From Kiritimatiellia bacterium (lineage in GTDB: Bacteria; Verrucomicrobiota; Kiritimatiellia; RFP12; UBA1067), in the NCBI GenBank assembly GCA_017412325.1, contig JAFPYE010000043.1:1-5425 (forward strand): a stretch of DNA of 5,425 nucleotides, in the 5' to 3' direction. Under the pieces are notes generated by a model. It worked only from the letters and a program-made list of their open reading frames with translations. It had not been told where the DNA came from and made no database searches. The position numbers and the translations under genes are program-made. This document shows, one piece after another, positions 1 through 5,066 of this stretch (position 1 is the stretch's first letter; each line of letters starts with the position of its first letter).

Positions 1-1185
1 CAGTGCTCCGCGCACTGCCCCGTTGGCGCGATCTACGAGAACGACGAGACTGCCAAGGTCTGGGCCGCTCTCCGCGACCCCGAGAAGACCTGCCTCGTGC
101 AGATCGCCCCGGCCGTCCGCGTGGCGGTTGGCGAGGCGTTCGGCATGAAGCCGGGCGAGCTCACCACTGGCAAGATCTACGCGGCGCTCCGCATGCTCGG
201 CTTCGACAAGGTGTTCGACACGAACTTCTCTGCCGACGTCACGATCATGGAGGAGGGCACCGAGTTCATCAAGCGCTTCACCGAGCAGAAGGACCTTCCG
301 CTCCTCACCAGCTGCTGCCCCGCGTGGACCGACTGGATGGAGAAGTACGCTCCTGACTTCACGACGAACTTCTCGACCGCCAAGTCGCCGCAGCAGATGC
401 TCTCCGCTCTCTGCAAGAGCTACTGGGCCGACAAGAACGGCGTCGACCACACGAAGATCCACGTCACTTCGATCATGCCCTGCACGGCGAAGAAGCACGA
501 GATCGCGCGCGACGAGTTCATGAGCGCCACCGGCACCCAGGACACCGACGTCGTGCTGACGACGCGCGAGCTCGCCCGCATGATCAAGGCGGCGGGCATC
601 GACTTCGCGGCGCTCCCGGAACAGCCGGCCGACAAGCTGCTCGGCGCCTACACGGGCGCGGGCACGATCTTCGGCGTGACGGGCGGCGTGATGGAAGCGG
701 CGCTCCGCACGGCCTACTGCCTCATCACCGGCGAGGCCCAGCCGCCCAGCATCGACTTCCAGGACGTGCGCGGCATGGAGGGCGTCAAGACGGCGACCAT
801 CGACATCAAGGGCACCAAGGTCAACATCGCGGTCGCCCACCAGATGGGCAACGTCGAGAAGGTGCTGAACATGATCCGCGAAGACCGCAAGAACGGCGTC
901 AAGCCGCGCTTCGACTTCATCGAGGTCATGGCGTGCCGCGGCGGCTGCATCGGCGGCGGCGGACAGCCCTGCCTCGCGACGGACGCGGTTCGCGCGCAGC
1001 GCACGGCCGGCATCTACACCGACGACGAGAAGTGCACGCTGCGCATGTCGCACCTCAACCCCGAAGTCCAGGCGCTCTACAAGGACTACCTGGACGGCAA
1101 GACGGGCGCGCAGGGCGGCGAGAAGGCGCACCACCTTCTGCACACGAAGTACAAGAAGCTCGACGTGTACACGTTCGAGGGCTGA
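1..1185 (+). CDS. hydA: [FeFe]-hydrogenase large (catalytic) subunit, 5'-truncated
   Basis: Catalyses reversible H2 production or oxidation at the H-cluster, probably in the cytoplasm. The frame is open from base 1 (394 codons to TGA 1183-1185), so the true start is upstream; the GTG at 97 is internal. It opens with CxxxCP (C2, C6), the end of a 4Fe-4S ferredoxin-like domain. All three H-cluster motifs are intact: TSCCPAW (C105, C106), MPCTAKK (C161) and EVMACRGGCIGGGGQP (C312, C316). Aligned from memory with Clostridium pasteurianum CpI, C105 matches proton-relay Cys299, and E85, E88 and S125 match Glu279, Glu282 and Ser319, so the enzyme looks active. The ending HHLLHTKY resembles NAD(P)-linked or bifurcating HydA/HndD subunits, but partner subunits and further Fe-S domains would lie outside the window. 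Family assignment is very secure; the subgroup (group A, possibly multimeric) is inferred. Downstream are a hairpin and an independently promoted tRNA. Confidence 0.96.
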   Translation, partial: QCSAHCPVGAIYENDETAKVWAALRDPEKTCLVQIAPAVRVAVGEAFGMKPGELTTGKIYAALRMLGFDKVFDTNFSADVTIMEEGTEFIKRFTEQKDLPLLTSCCPAWTDWMEKYAPDFTTNFSTAKSPQQMLSALCKSYWADKNGVDHTKIHVTSIMPCTAKKHEIARDEFMSATGTQDTDVVLTTRELARMIKAAGIDFAALPEQPADKLLGAYTGAGTIFGVTGGVMEAALRTAYCLITGEAQPPSIDFQDVRGMEGVKTATIDIKGTKVNIAVAHQMGNVEKVLNMIREDRKNGVKPRFDFIEVMACRGGCIGGGGQPCLATDAVRAQRTAGIYTDDEKCTLRMSHLNPEVQALYKDYLDGKTGAQGGEKAHHLLHTKYKKLDVYTFEG

Positions 1186-1188
1186 CGG

Positions 1189-1216
1189 AAGGGCCGAAAA
1201 TCCAAATTCGGCCCTT
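1189..1216 (+). terminator. Hairpin just after hydA, possible terminator without a U-tract
   Basis: A 10-bp perfect inverted repeat, AAGGGCCGAA (1189-1198) and TTCGGCCCTT (1207-1216), encloses an 8-nt loop. It begins 3 nt after the hydrogenase stop codon. The position and stem suit a transcript 3' end, but no run of T follows (GACGGGC comes next), so it is not a classic intrinsic terminator. It may act with the second hairpin at 1221-1251 or mainly protect the mRNA 3' end. The hexamer TGACGG occurs on both sides of it (1183-1188 and 1216-1221). Its 3' arm shares two bases with the -35 box of the tRNA promoter. Confidence 0.45.
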
Positions 1217-1244
1217 GACGGGCGCGTGTGATATTTGATATCAT
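1215..1244 (+). promoter_or_regulatory. Sigma70-type promoter for the tRNA gene
   Basis: The -35 box is TTGACG (1215-1220, 5 of 6 consensus). The spacer is 18 nt. The -10 box is TATCAT (1239-1244, 5 of 6), preceded by TGA so that it forms an extended -10 element. Transcription should begin near 1251, giving a leader of roughly 19 nt before the tRNA at 1270. The stretch after the -10 box (ACGCGCC) is GC-rich, a trait of stable-RNA promoters that respond to ppGpp; that regulation is inferred here. The spacer and -10 box lie inside a palindrome annotated separately. Confidence 0.75.
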
Positions 1245-1251
1245 ACGCGCC
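1221..1251. repeat. 31-bp near-perfect palindrome over the tRNA promoter
   Basis: The arms 1221-1234 (GGCGCGTGTGATAT) and 1238-1251 (ATATCATACGCGCC) are 14 nt each and complementary except at one position (G1228 against T1244, a G-U pair in RNA). The centre is TTG. The palindrome spans the whole promoter spacer, the -10 box and the region up to the predicted start site. As DNA it could be an operator. As RNA in transcripts reading through from hydA it would form a strong second hairpin. It would not be part of a tRNA transcript starting near 1251. I recognise no known regulator's consensus. Confidence 0.7.
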
Positions 1252-1269
1252 TGTTCCGTTTAGGACTTT

Positions 1270-1345
1270 GGCGAGATAGCTCAGTTGGTAGAGCGCAGGA
1301 CTCATAAGCCTAAGGTCAAGGGTTCGATCCCCTTTCTCGCCACCA
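1270..1345 (+). tRNA. tRNA-Met (anticodon CAU, probably elongator)
   Basis: A full 76-nt cloverleaf with encoded CCA (1343-1345). The acceptor stem is GGCGAGA/TCTCGCC, the D stem GCTC/GAGC with loop AGTTGGTA, and the T stem AAGGG/CCCTT with loop TTCGATC. The variable loop is AGGTC and the discriminator is A. The anticodon CAT is at 1303-1305. The perfectly paired G1-C72 and the lack of three GC pairs next to the anticodon loop exclude an initiator tRNA. A CAU anticodon could also be tRNA-Ile2 (C34 modified to lysidine by TilS), which I cannot fully exclude. The anticodon stem is weak: C27 faces A43 and A31 faces G39, leaving three Watson-Crick pairs. It has its own promoter at 1215-1244. Confidence 0.93.
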
Positions 1346-1434
1346 CTTCCACCCCGGGTTTCACGATGAGCGAACGACGCACCCGCGTCCGGTCCCGCCC
1401 AATCGCAATGACTGATTTGCTCGTACGCGTGTGC

Positions 1435-1464
1435 TTGCGCGAAGGGGGCGAAATAGTGTATAAT
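1435..1464 (+). promoter_or_regulatory. Promoter of the pcnB-mla operon, probably giving a leaderless mRNA
   Basis: The -10 box is a perfect TATAAT (1459-1464). An 18-nt spacer separates it from TTGCGC (1435-1440), a weak -35 box matching 3 of 6. The expected start site, about 7 nt beyond the -10 box, falls at 1470-1473, and the pcnB ATG is at 1473. The mRNA would therefore have 0-3 nt before its start codon and no Shine-Dalgarno site. The -10 box also lies in a small palindrome, GTATA-A-TATAC (1458-1468). The stretch 1346-1434 between the tRNA and this promoter has no convincing gene or terminator, so some readthrough from the tRNA promoter is possible. Confidence 0.7.
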
Positions 1465-1472
1465 ATACGACC

Positions 1473-2693
1473 ATGTTTGGATTCCTGAAGAAGAAGCGCA
1501 AGCTGCCCGTCGTCTACACGCGACAGGAGCATTGCGTTTCGCGCGCGAACATCGATGAGGACGCGCTGAAGGTCCTCTACCGCCTGCACGGGCTCGGCTA
1601 CACGGCCTATCTCGTCGGCGGCGGCGTGCGCGACCTGCTGATGGGACGCAAGCCAAAGGACTTCGACGTCGGGACGAGCGCGCTGCCGAACGAGGTGAAG
1701 CGCGCGTTCCGCAACTGCTTTCTGATCGGGCGGCGCTTCCGGCTCGCGCACGTGAAGTTCGCGGGCGGCAAGATCATCGAGACGGCGACGTTCCGCCAGA
1801 ACTCGCAGACGGTTGGCGAGATCATCGAGCACGCGGCGGAAGGGCCGCAGGAGGACAACACCTTCGGCACGCCCGAGACGGACGCCTACCGGCGCGACTT
1901 CACGGTGAACGGCCTCTTCTACAACATCGCGGACTTCAGCGTGATCGACTGGGTCGGCGGGATGGACGACATCCGGAACAAGATCATCCGCGCGATCGGC
2001 AATCCCGGCGTGCGCTTCCAGGAAGACCCGGTGCGCATGATGCGGGCCGTCAAGTTCTCGGCGCGGCTCGGCTTCAAGATCGAGCCGAAGACGTGGGCGG
2101 CGATGAAGAAGTACCACGCCTGCATCTTGCTGGCCGCGCCGCCGCGCGTCTGCGAGGAAGTCTTCCGGCTCTTCACCTATTCGCATGCGGCGGAGGCGTT
2201 TCTCCTGTTGTGGGAATGCGGGATGCTCGGCGATCTCGTGCCGGAGCTGGCGCGCTACGTCGACCGGACGGGCGGGCGCAGGAGCCCGACGTTCAAGTAC
2301 CTCCAGGCGCTCGACAAGTACGACGCGATGATGACGAAGAAGGGCTTCGAGGTGTCGAACGGCCTGCGCGCGGCGATCCTGATGACGGGGCTCTTCCAGG
2401 AGGAGCGCAAGCTCGGCGCGGGGCGCAAGGTCATCCAGCTCTTCACGACCGCAATCAAGGCGCCGAAGTCGGTCTACTTCACGGGCGCGATCCTTCTGGA
2501 TTCGGGCCGCCGCTTTGCCGAGGCGCCGAAGAAGAGCCGGTCGACGCGCTTCATCCACAGCCGCGACTTCCTCGACGCGCTCGACTACAACCGCATCGTC
2601 GCGCGCGCCGACGGTGCGAGCGAGGCGCTGCTGAACGAGTGGGCGAAACTCTATGACGAAAAACACGACGAACCCTACGAAGAAGAAAGGTAA
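1473..2693 (+). CDS. pcnB: Poly(A) polymerase family protein (PcnB-like tRNA nucleotidyltransferase superfamily)
   Basis: Predicted to add nucleotides, chiefly A, to RNA 3' ends, which in bacteria marks RNAs for degradation. Class II nucleotidyltransferase head: GGGVRDLL (49-56), the metal-binding DFD (63-65) and a third carboxylate in IIETATF (E103). FLIGRRFRLAHVKF (83-96) fits the poly(A) polymerase rather than CCA-adding signature. RRDFTVN (140-146) and FQEDPVRMMRAVKF (182-195) are typical neck/RNA-binding motifs. At 406 aa it is shorter than E. coli PcnB (about 465), lacks that protein's basic tail, and ends acidic (DEKHDEPYEEER). The ATG at 1473 is the only reasonable start: an in-frame TAA lies inside the promoter at 1461-1463, and there is no Shine-Dalgarno, in keeping with leaderless translation. 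First gene of a five-gene operon. CCA-adding or mixed activity is less likely but not excluded; the neighbouring tRNA already encodes CCA. Confidence 0.9.
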   Translation: MFGFLKKKRKLPVVYTRQEHCVSRANIDEDALKVLYRLHGLGYTAYLVGGGVRDLLMGRKPKDFDVGTSALPNEVKRAFRNCFLIGRRFRLAHVKFAGGKIIETATFRQNSQTVGEIIEHAAEGPQEDNTFGTPETDAYRRDFTVNGLFYNIADFSVIDWVGGMDDIRNKIIRAIGNPGVRFQEDPVRMMRAVKFSARLGFKIEPKTWAAMKKYHACILLAAPPRVCEEVFRLFTYSHAAEAFLLLWECGMLGDLVPELARYVDRTGGRRSPTFKYLQALDKYDAMMTKKGFEVSNGLRAAILMTGLFQEERKLGAGRKVIQLFTTAIKAPKSVYFTGAILLDSGRRFAEAPKKSRSTRFIHSRDFLDALDYNRIVARADGASEALLNEWAKLYDEKHDEPYEEER

Positions 2694-2699
2694 CAACAC

Positions 2700-3494
2700 A
2701 TGACTATTCCCGAAGAACTGCTCCCCGTGATCGACTGGTGGGAGAAGGACGGCAAGCAGACGCTGGCGATCGTCGCCGTGTGCGGCATCGCGGTGCTGGG
2801 CTACTACGGCGTGAAGAACCATCGCGCGGCGCAGGCGGACGCCGCCGCCGAGGCGCTGATGAGCGCGACGAGCGTGGACGAGCTGGCGGAAGCGGCGTCG
2901 AATTACGAGGGCACGAAGGCGGGTCCCGCGCTCAAGCTGCGCCTCGCCAAGGCCTGCTTCGACGCCGAGCAGTACGAACAGGCGCTGGAACTCTACGAGA
3001 AGCTGGACGGCCGTGCGCCGGAGGGATTCGAGGGCGCGCCGGCGGTCGGCAAGGCGATGTGCCTGGAGGCGCTGGAGCGCTACGACGAGGCGAAGGCGGC
3101 GTTCGAGGCGTTTGCCGAAGCGCAGCCGAAGAGCTACCTTGCGCTGACGGCGAAGCTGGGTGCGGCGCGCGTCGTCGCGGCGGGCGGCGACAAGGCGAAG
3201 GCGCTGGAGATGCTGGCGGCGCTCAAGGAGGAGGTCAAGGACGACGACGCGGCGGTGGCGCGCGTGGAGGCGGCGACTGCGCTCGTGAAGCGCTGGGAGA
3301 AGCGCGAGAAGCGCACGCTCTTCGACGCGGCGGATGCGGCGGCGAAGCAGCTGGAAGCGGCGGCTGAAGAAGCCGCGCCGGCGGTCGAAGCTCCTGCGGT
3401 CGAGGCCCCGGCGGTTGAAGCGCCCGTGGTCGAAGCCCCGGCTCCTGAAGCCCCGGCTCCTGAAGCGCCGGTTGAAGCGCCTGCCGCCGAATGA
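2700..3494 (+). CDS. YfgM-like membrane-anchored TPR protein with Ala/Pro/Glu/Val repeat tail
   Basis: 264 aa. The short N-terminus, containing DWWEKDGK, precedes one transmembrane helix (about 21-38, TLAIVAVCGIAVLGYYGV), and the rest should be periplasmic. Residues 75-180 hold two to three TPR-like helix pairs (about 75-107, 112-145, 148-178). A charged linker (180-222) leads to a tail of AVEAP/APEAP units (225-264). The layout, and the WWEKDGK-then-helix start, resemble E. coli YfgM (Tpr_21 family), an inner-membrane protein reported to work with SecYEG and the chaperone PpiD; this assignment rests on architecture. A possible Shine-Dalgarno (AAGG, 2687-2690) lies 9 nt before ATG, next to the pcnB stop; the gap to pcnB is 6 nt. 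The stop overlaps mlaE as ATGA, so translation is probably coupled. A scaffold or assembly role for the transporter encoded downstream is possible but unproven. Confidence 0.75.
   Translation: MTIPEELLPVIDWWEKDGKQTLAIVAVCGIAVLGYYGVKNHRAAQADAAAEALMSATSVDELAEAASNYEGTKAGPALKLRLAKACFDAEQYEQALELYEKLDGRAPEGFEGAPAVGKAMCLEALERYDEAKAAFEAFAEAQPKSYLALTAKLGAARVVAAGGDKAKALEMLAALKEEVKDDDAAVARVEAATALVKRWEKREKRTLFDAADAAAKQLEAAAEEAAPAVEAPAVEAPAVEAPVVEAPAPEAPAPEAPVEAPAAE
3381..3482 (+). repeat. 15-bp tandem repeat coding for AVEAP/APEAP units
   Basis: Six full 15-nt units, starting at 3381, 3396, 3411, 3426, 3441 and 3456, encode AVEAP (three times), VVEAP and APEAP (twice). A 12-nt partial unit at 3471 encodes VEAP. 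Third codon positions vary between units (GAA/GAG, GCT/GCC/GCG), so the array is not fresh and the peptide pattern seems maintained. The product is an extended, Pro/Ala-rich acidic tail of the TPR protein. It runs to 9 nt before the stop codon, which overlaps the mlaE start. Confidence 0.9.
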
Positions 3495-4309
3495 GGGTTG
3501 TCCGCGAGCCGATTTGGGACGATGTCCCGCGCACGCGCGTGGGCAACACCTTCCGGCACCTGACGAAGTTCCTCGCGTCGCTCGGCTGGGCGGCGCGCAT
3601 CCTCTGCGAAAGCGTGGCGTGCTTTCCGGCGGTCCTCTGCCGCCGCGATTCGCGCCATGACCTCTACCAGCAGCTGTACGTGACCGGCATCCGCACGCTC
3701 CCCGTCGTGACGGTCGTCTCGCTCTTCACGGGCATGATCCTGGCGCTGCAGGTCGGGCTGGAGCTCCGGCGCTTCAACCAGGAAATCTACCTCGGCGCGG
3801 CGGTGATGATTTCGCTCATCCGCGAGATGGGCCCGTTCAGCTGCGGCATGTGCCTCGCGGCGTGCGTCGGCTCGGCGATTGCGGCGGAGCTGGGCACGAT
3901 GAAGGTGAACGACGAGCTGGCGGCGCTGGAGATCATGTCGATCTCGCCGATCCGCTACCTCGCCGCGCCGCGCATCCTCGCGCTCGTCCTGATGGCGCCG
4001 CTCCTCGGCTTTTTCTGCTGCGTCATCGGCACGATGGGCGGCGGCATCGTCGGCGTGACGCAGCTTGGCGTCGATTTCCCGCAGTACATCTCGAGCGCGA
4101 TGTCGATGGCGGCCACGAAGGACCTGTTCGTGGGGCTCCTGAAGGCGCTCGTCTTCGGCATTTTGATCGGCACCGTCTCCTGCGCGGAGGGCTTCGGCAC
4201 CGACCTCGGCGCGACGGGCGTGGGCAAGTCCACCCAGCGCAGCGTCATCGTGTCGTTCCTCCTGATTCTCATGTTCGGCTACATGATCACCCGCGTCTGC
4301 TATCGTTGA
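3491..4309 (+). CDS. mlaE: MlaE-family ABC transporter permease
   Basis: Inner-membrane permease of the MlaFED-type system that moves phospholipids between inner and outer membranes. 272 aa, near the E. coli size (about 260). It has an amphipathic N-terminus (about 20-50) and around five hydrophobic segments (about 65-88, 98-130, 160-188, 213-235, 250-270). Family core: LIREMGP (109-115), then GSAIAAELGTMKVNDELAALE (127-147) and PIRYLAAPR (153-161). Two oddities: the usual AGR before VGSA is AAC (123-125), and there are ten cysteines, including C118, C121 and C125 in a CxxCxxxC spacing. Starts by an ATGA overlap with the TPR gene and has no clear Shine-Dalgarno, so it probably relies on coupled translation. 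mlaF follows after 10 nt. Assignment is secure; the exact lipid and transport direction are not shown by sequence. Confidence 0.94.
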   Translation: MRVVREPIWDDVPRTRVGNTFRHLTKFLASLGWAARILCESVACFPAVLCRRDSRHDLYQQLYVTGIRTLPVVTVVSLFTGMILALQVGLELRRFNQEIYLGAAVMISLIREMGPFSCGMCLAACVGSAIAAELGTMKVNDELAALEIMSISPIRYLAAPRILALVLMAPLLGFFCCVIGTMGGGIVGVTQLGVDFPQYISSAMSMAATKDLFVGLLKALVFGILIGTVSCAEGFGTDLGATGVGKSTQRSVIVSFLLILMFGYMITRVCYR

Positions 4310-4319
4310 GGACCGTGAA

Positions 4320-5066
4320 ATGGCGTTGATCGAATTCCAGGATGTCGTCAAGAAGTTCAACGGCGTGGCCGTGCTGGACGGCGTCACCTTCGACGTCCGC
4401 AAGGGCGAGGTGCTGTGCGTCGTGGGCCCGTCGGGCACCGGCAAGTCGGTGACGCTCAAGCACCTCGTGCGGCTCCTGACGCCGACTTCGGGCCGCGTGC
4501 TGGTCGACGGCGTCGACGTGGCGACGTGTTCGGGGCGCGCGCTCAACGGAATCCGCTCGCGCATCGGCTACCTCTTCCAGGGCGGGGCGCTCCTCGCGTG
4601 GATGAACGTGGCGGACAACGTGGCGCTGCCGCTGCGGGAGTGCACGAACATGGACGACGCGGAAATCGACCGTCGCGTCGCCGCCGCGCTGGAGTCGGTG
4701 GAGCTGACGGACGCCGCCGAGAAGTTTCCCGCCGAGATTTCCGGCGGCATGCAGAAGCGCGCGGGCCTGGCGCGCGCGATCGTGCGCCCGACCAACGACG
4801 TCGTCCTCTACGACGAGCCGACGTCCGGCCTCGATCCCGTCACGTCGGTCACCATCAACCGGCTCATCAAGAAGCTTAACCGCGAGCTTGGCATCACCTC
4901 GGTCGTCGTCACGCACGATCTTCAGGGCGCGGTCGCCATCGCCGACCGCATCTTGCTCCTGAAGGGCGGCAAGGTGGTCGAATGTTCCACGCCCGCCGAA
5001 TTCCTCAAATCCGAAAACCGCGACGTGAAGGAGTTCCTCGCGGCGATGAAAGGAGAAGTCTCATGA
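4320..5066 (+). CDS. mlaF: MlaF-family ABC transporter ATP-binding protein
   Basis: Cytoplasmic ATPase that powers MlaE/MlaD lipid transport. All ABC motifs are present: Walker A GPSGTGKS (36-43), Q-loop LFQGGALL with Q87, signature SGGMQKR (141-147), Walker B VVLYDEP with catalytic E166 (161-167), D-loop SGLD (169-172) and switch His199 in VTHD. NVADNVALPLRE (96-107) and the GGMQKRAGLARAI stretch are typical of MlaF rather than of other importers. At 248 aa it is about 20 residues shorter than E. coli MlaF and stops soon after VKEFL, so it lacks most of the C-terminal tail that in E. coli reaches the partner ATPase and MlaB. The Shine-Dalgarno GAGG (4308-4311) overlaps the mlaE stop and is 8 nt from ATG. 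The end overlaps mlaD as ATGA. Confidence 0.96.
   Translation: MALIEFQDVVKKFNGVAVLDGVTFDVRKGEVLCVVGPSGTGKSVTLKHLVRLLTPTSGRVLVDGVDVATCSGRALNGIRSRIGYLFQGGALLAWMNVADNVALPLRECTNMDDAEIDRRVAAALESVELTDAAEKFPAEISGGMQKRAGLARAIVRPTNDVVLYDEPTSGLDPVTSVTINRLIKKLNRELGITSVVVTHDLQGAVAIADRILLLKGGKVVECSTPAEFLKSENRDVKEFLAAMKGEVS

Noticed and set aside
97..1185. GTG at 97 as the hydrogenase start
   Set aside because: The frame is open to base 1 and the residues before it (CxxxCP and the following stretch) match the conserved hydrogenase, so the gene begins upstream.
1223..1433. Octamer CGCGTGTG present near both promoters (1223-1230 and 1426-1433)
   Set aside because: It lies in the spacer of one promoter but upstream of the -35 box of the other, and a GC-rich 8-mer can recur by chance in 200 nt.
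1346..1434. Possible terminator after the tRNA
   Set aside because: Only short GC stretches such as CCCCGGG are present; no stable stem followed by T residues.
1458..1468. 11-bp palindrome GTATA-A-TATAC over the pcnB -10 box as an operator
   Set aside because: TATAAT followed by ATAC makes short symmetry almost automatically; too short to call an operator without more copies.
1366..1488. Small Arg-rich frame of 40 codons between the tRNA and pcnB
   Set aside because: No Shine-Dalgarno, it overlaps the pcnB promoter and start, and the composition looks random. A longer version starting at 1285 would run through the tRNA.
1302..2822. 506-codon open frame on the minus strand opposite pcnB
   Set aside because: Its product is a monotonous Arg/Ala/Val/Asp/His-rich sequence with no domain, and it runs across the tRNA, the promoter and the clear PcnB gene. 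GC-rich coding DNA commonly leaves antisense frames open.
2738..3367. 209-codon + strand frame inside the TPR gene
   Set aside because: Gly/Arg-rich out-of-frame translation with no recognisable motif; the overlapping frame has a membrane helix and TPR pattern.
3134..4564. 476-codon open frame on the minus strand opposite the TPR gene, mlaE and the start of mlaF
   Set aside because: Same shadow composition (Arg/Ala/Asp/His, then Ala/Ser/Thr runs antisense to the repeat), and it spans three well-supported genes.
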